From contig NZ_PNCO02000001.1 in assembly GCF_005886105.2 (NCBI RefSeq), forward strand, positions 2,601,001 to 2,665,000: a stretch of DNA of 64,000 nt. Direction: 5' to 3'. Source of the stretch: Pseudoalteromonas galatheae (GTDB lineage: Bacteria > Pseudomonadota > Gammaproteobacteria > Enterobacterales > Alteromonadaceae). This document shows, in pieces, positions 62,444 through 64,000 of the stretch (position 1 is the stretch's first letter; every line of letters begins with the position of its first letter). The notes below the pieces were generated by a model, which worked only from the letters and a program-made list of their open reading frames with translations, was not told the origin of the DNA and made no database searches. The position numbers were made by a program, and so were the translations under genes.

Positions 62444-63601
62444 CTACCTCGGATATAATAAATACTTTTTCCGCTGCTTTAAAAAACCTTGTACATCCTG
62501 CTGCCACAGTTTTCTCAATTCTAATGCTGATTGGCCAGACTCAATGGCTTTGCGGATTTTGTCCGTGCCAGCAAGCTTATCGAGAAAATCGGGGGACTGA
62601 AAAAACGCTTTATTCTCGTGCTTGAACTGCGCGTATGCAGCAACAAACCAAGTTAGATCAAAACCTCGTACATTGCTGTTTCTTAAATCCTGACCAAACG
62701 CAGTCACACCGTTTAATTTAGGATTAGAAGCCGCGCCTAGCACTGGTCGAGGAGTGAACTGAAACTCCCCCAATTTAGGATCTGGGTAGCCAAAAACTTG
62801 AAATGGAAAATTCGTTCCACGACCAACAGAAATAGGTGTCGCTTCAAAAAAGCACAATGATGGATACAAGTAGATTGCTTGTTGGTTTGGTAGGTTAGGA
62901 CTTGGCGGGATCGGCAATCTATATTCAGTGCTGCCACTATAGTTTCGCATTGGAAATACTCGTAACTGTGGCGCTTTAAGCGAGGTTAACCACCCCTCTC
63001 CTTTAATCATAGTTGCCAGTTCGCCAACGGTCATGCCATGCAATACAGGAATGGGATGCATACCAACAAAAGATTGAAATGGTTTTTCTAATAATGGGCC
63101 ATCAACATACGCAATATTTGGATTTGGCCTATCAAAAACCCAAAATTCAATATTTGCATCGGCTGCAGCTTCCATCGCGAGGTGCATAGTGCTGATGTAT
63201 GTATAAAAGCGCAACCCCACATCTTGAATATCAAAAATAAGCACATCGATATCTTTGAGCTGCTCAGGCCTTGGCTTTTTATTACTGCCATAAAGCGAAA
63301 TGATTGGTAGCCCAGTTTTCACATCCTTTGCATCATCGACTTTAGCACCCGCATCATAATTACCACGAAAACCGTGTTCCGGTGCAAAGACCTTTTTAAC
63401 ATCCACTTCTTTATTAAGTAAGTAATCAACTAGATGCTGGTCGTCAACGCGAGATGTTTGGTTTACGATTAATCCGACGCGCTTACCTTTTAACACAGGT
63501 AAATACTCATCTGCGCGCTCAGCACCTAATGTAAGCGCTTCAACAGTTAAAGGAACACAACAAAAAGCAAGCAGTAAACAAATTCTGAGTGATTGAAACA
63601 T
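62444..63601 (-). CDS. DUF1343 exo-beta-N-acetylmuramidase (NamZ-like)
   Basis: A 385-residue exported protein (signal about 1-22, TVEA) of the DUF1343 family. Conserved segments are GKRVGLIVNQTSR, FAPEHGFRGNYDAGAKVDD, DVLIFDIQDVGLRFYTYISTM, PNPNIAYVDGP and PISVGRGTNFPFQVFGYP. NamZ of Bacillus subtilis, the characterised member, removes MurNAc from the non-reducing ends of peptidoglycan fragments. A periplasmic role in wall turnover or scavenging is inferred, supported by the adjacent MurR-type regulator. Confidence 0.9.
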   Translation of the reverse strand: MFQSLRICLLLAFCCVPLTVEALTLGAERADEYLPVLKGKRVGLIVNQTSRVDDQHLVDYLLNKEVDVKKVFAPEHGFRGNYDAGAKVDDAKDVKTGLPIISLYGSNKKPRPEQLKDIDVLIFDIQDVGLRFYTYISTMHLAMEAAADANIEFWVFDRPNPNIAYVDGPLLEKPFQSFVGMHPIPVLHGMTVGELATMIKGEGWLTSLKAPQLRVFPMRNYSGSTEYRLPIPPSPNLPNQQAIYLYPSLCFFEATPISVGRGTNFPFQVFGYPDPKLGEFQFTPRPVLGAASNPKLNGVTAFGQDLRNSNVRGFDLTWFVAAYAQFKHENKAFFQSPDFLDKLAGTDKIRKAIESGQSALELRKLWQQDVQGFLKQRKKYLLYPR

Positions 63602-63686
63602 ATAACGCTTTCTCTAAATAAATACGCGATTAGGGTATCAGTCAGAAAAAAAATGAAAAGTGTTTCGGGAGTTTAATCATGCAGTA

Positions 63687-64000
63687 GTGAATCTCTGAGC
63701 GTTGTCGTCTTCAACTTTCGTAAAAGATCGCAGGGTAAACCTGCTCCTACACGAGATATTTAAGTACAAAAAAACCGACTTTCGTCGGCTTGTTTATCTC
63801 TTTATTTCACCACTTGAGGAAAAGTGGCGGACGCAGGACGTGTGTTATGGAGAGTGAACCTCCGAGCGCCGTCGTATTCAACTTTTGTAAAAGATCGCAG
63901 GGTAAACCTGCTCCTACACGAGATATTTAAGCACAAAAAACCGACTTTCGTCGGCTTGTTTATCTCTTTATTTCACCACTTGAGGAAAAGTGGCGGACGC
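63687..64000. repeat. Tandem repeat of about 167 bases with REP-like and terminator hairpins
   Basis: Copy one 63687-63853, copy two 63854 to the edge, near identical over about 150 bases. Each has three stems: GCAGG-GTAAA-CCTGC followed by TCCTACAC (reverse strand GTGTAGGAGCAGG, like REP elements of Pseudomonas with their GTAG head), CCGAC-TTTC-GTCGG inside an A/T-flanked terminator, and CCACTT-N6-AAGTGG. Probably a dispersed family in this genome. Confidence 0.75.
63768..63796. terminator. Intrinsic terminator in first repeat copy
   Basis: CCGAC (63775-63779), TTTC loop, GTCGG (63784-63788) with an A-tract before and T-rich tract after. The same structure recurs at 63941-63954. Bidirectional design; it may end NamZ-side or right-hand transcripts. 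Confidence 0.6.

Larger units (their letters stand above)
63602..64000. other. Non-coding end region with tandem repeat
   Basis: 399 bases with no gene. From 63687 on it is a tandem duplication of about 167 bases carrying hairpins (next entries). The second copy runs to the window edge and may continue. Confidence 0.7.

Overview
The window is a bacterial chromosome segment of moderate to low G+C, densely coded on both strands. The best match by gene content is a marine gammaproteobacterium of the Pseudoalteromonas type. The grounds are the gene families present (recX-alaS-lysC-csrA order, the oadGAB sodium pump, TonB receptors, many sensory GGDEF and LysR genes, secreted metalloproteases) together with the A+T-rich intergenic style. 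No rRNA or tRNA gene, CRISPR array, prophage or replication origin was seen. Genus and species are inferred, not proven.

Left part (1-13,400): a RimK-like ATP-grasp ligase coupled to a GNAT protein that runs off the window edge; an orphan two-helix membrane protein; a glyoxalase-fold protein; then two divergent regulator/enzyme pairs (AraC with a sterol-desaturase-type hydroxylase, LysR with the nitroreductase NfsB). These are followed by a secreted M35 metalloprotease, a membrane-anchored EEP hydrolase, a DUF885 lipoprotein peptidase and an unrecognised 228-residue protein.

Middle part (13,400-41,500): CreA; a TonB-dependent receptor followed by a TPR-sulfotransferase and a coiled-coil lipoprotein; a YqaA-type membrane protein; AcpH; a TPR sensor kinase; a serine beta-lactamase-fold hydrolase; more LysR/target pairs; and a YafY/WYL regulator with its small partner. 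A single IS110/IS1111-type insertion sequence (about 30.69-32.19 kb) has a structured non-coding end. It lies in an accessory-looking stretch (28.3-35.5 kb) of orphan secreted or small proteins and long gene-poor gaps. Next come a 7TM diguanylate cyclase, the ribosome-rescue factor ArfA, an alpha/beta hydrolase, a multi-domain secreted metalloprotease and a complete subclass B1 metallo-beta-lactamase.

Right part (41,500-64,000): mostly conserved core. It holds the oadGAB operon, a YcxB-like protein, csrA, lysC, alaS, recX coupled to a BPSS1780-type membrane protein, and ribA. Then follow a tightly overlapping three-gene unit (outer-membrane barrel, small periplasmic binding-like protein, HAMP-PAS-GGDEF cyclase), a YejM-like sulfatase-fold protein, DUF3087, a TonB/ECF-sigma/single-helix membrane protein group, and a likely cell-wall-sugar locus (NhaC-type transporter, RpiR/MurR regulator, NamZ-type exo-muramidase). 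The window ends in a tandem repeat carrying REP-like and terminator hairpins.

The signals most worth following are the barrel/binding-protein/cyclase unit, the IS1111 element with its candidate guide RNA, the B1 metallo-beta-lactamase, the TonB-receptor/sulfotransferase unit, the terminal REP-like tandem repeat and two very short ORFs with good ribosome-binding sites.
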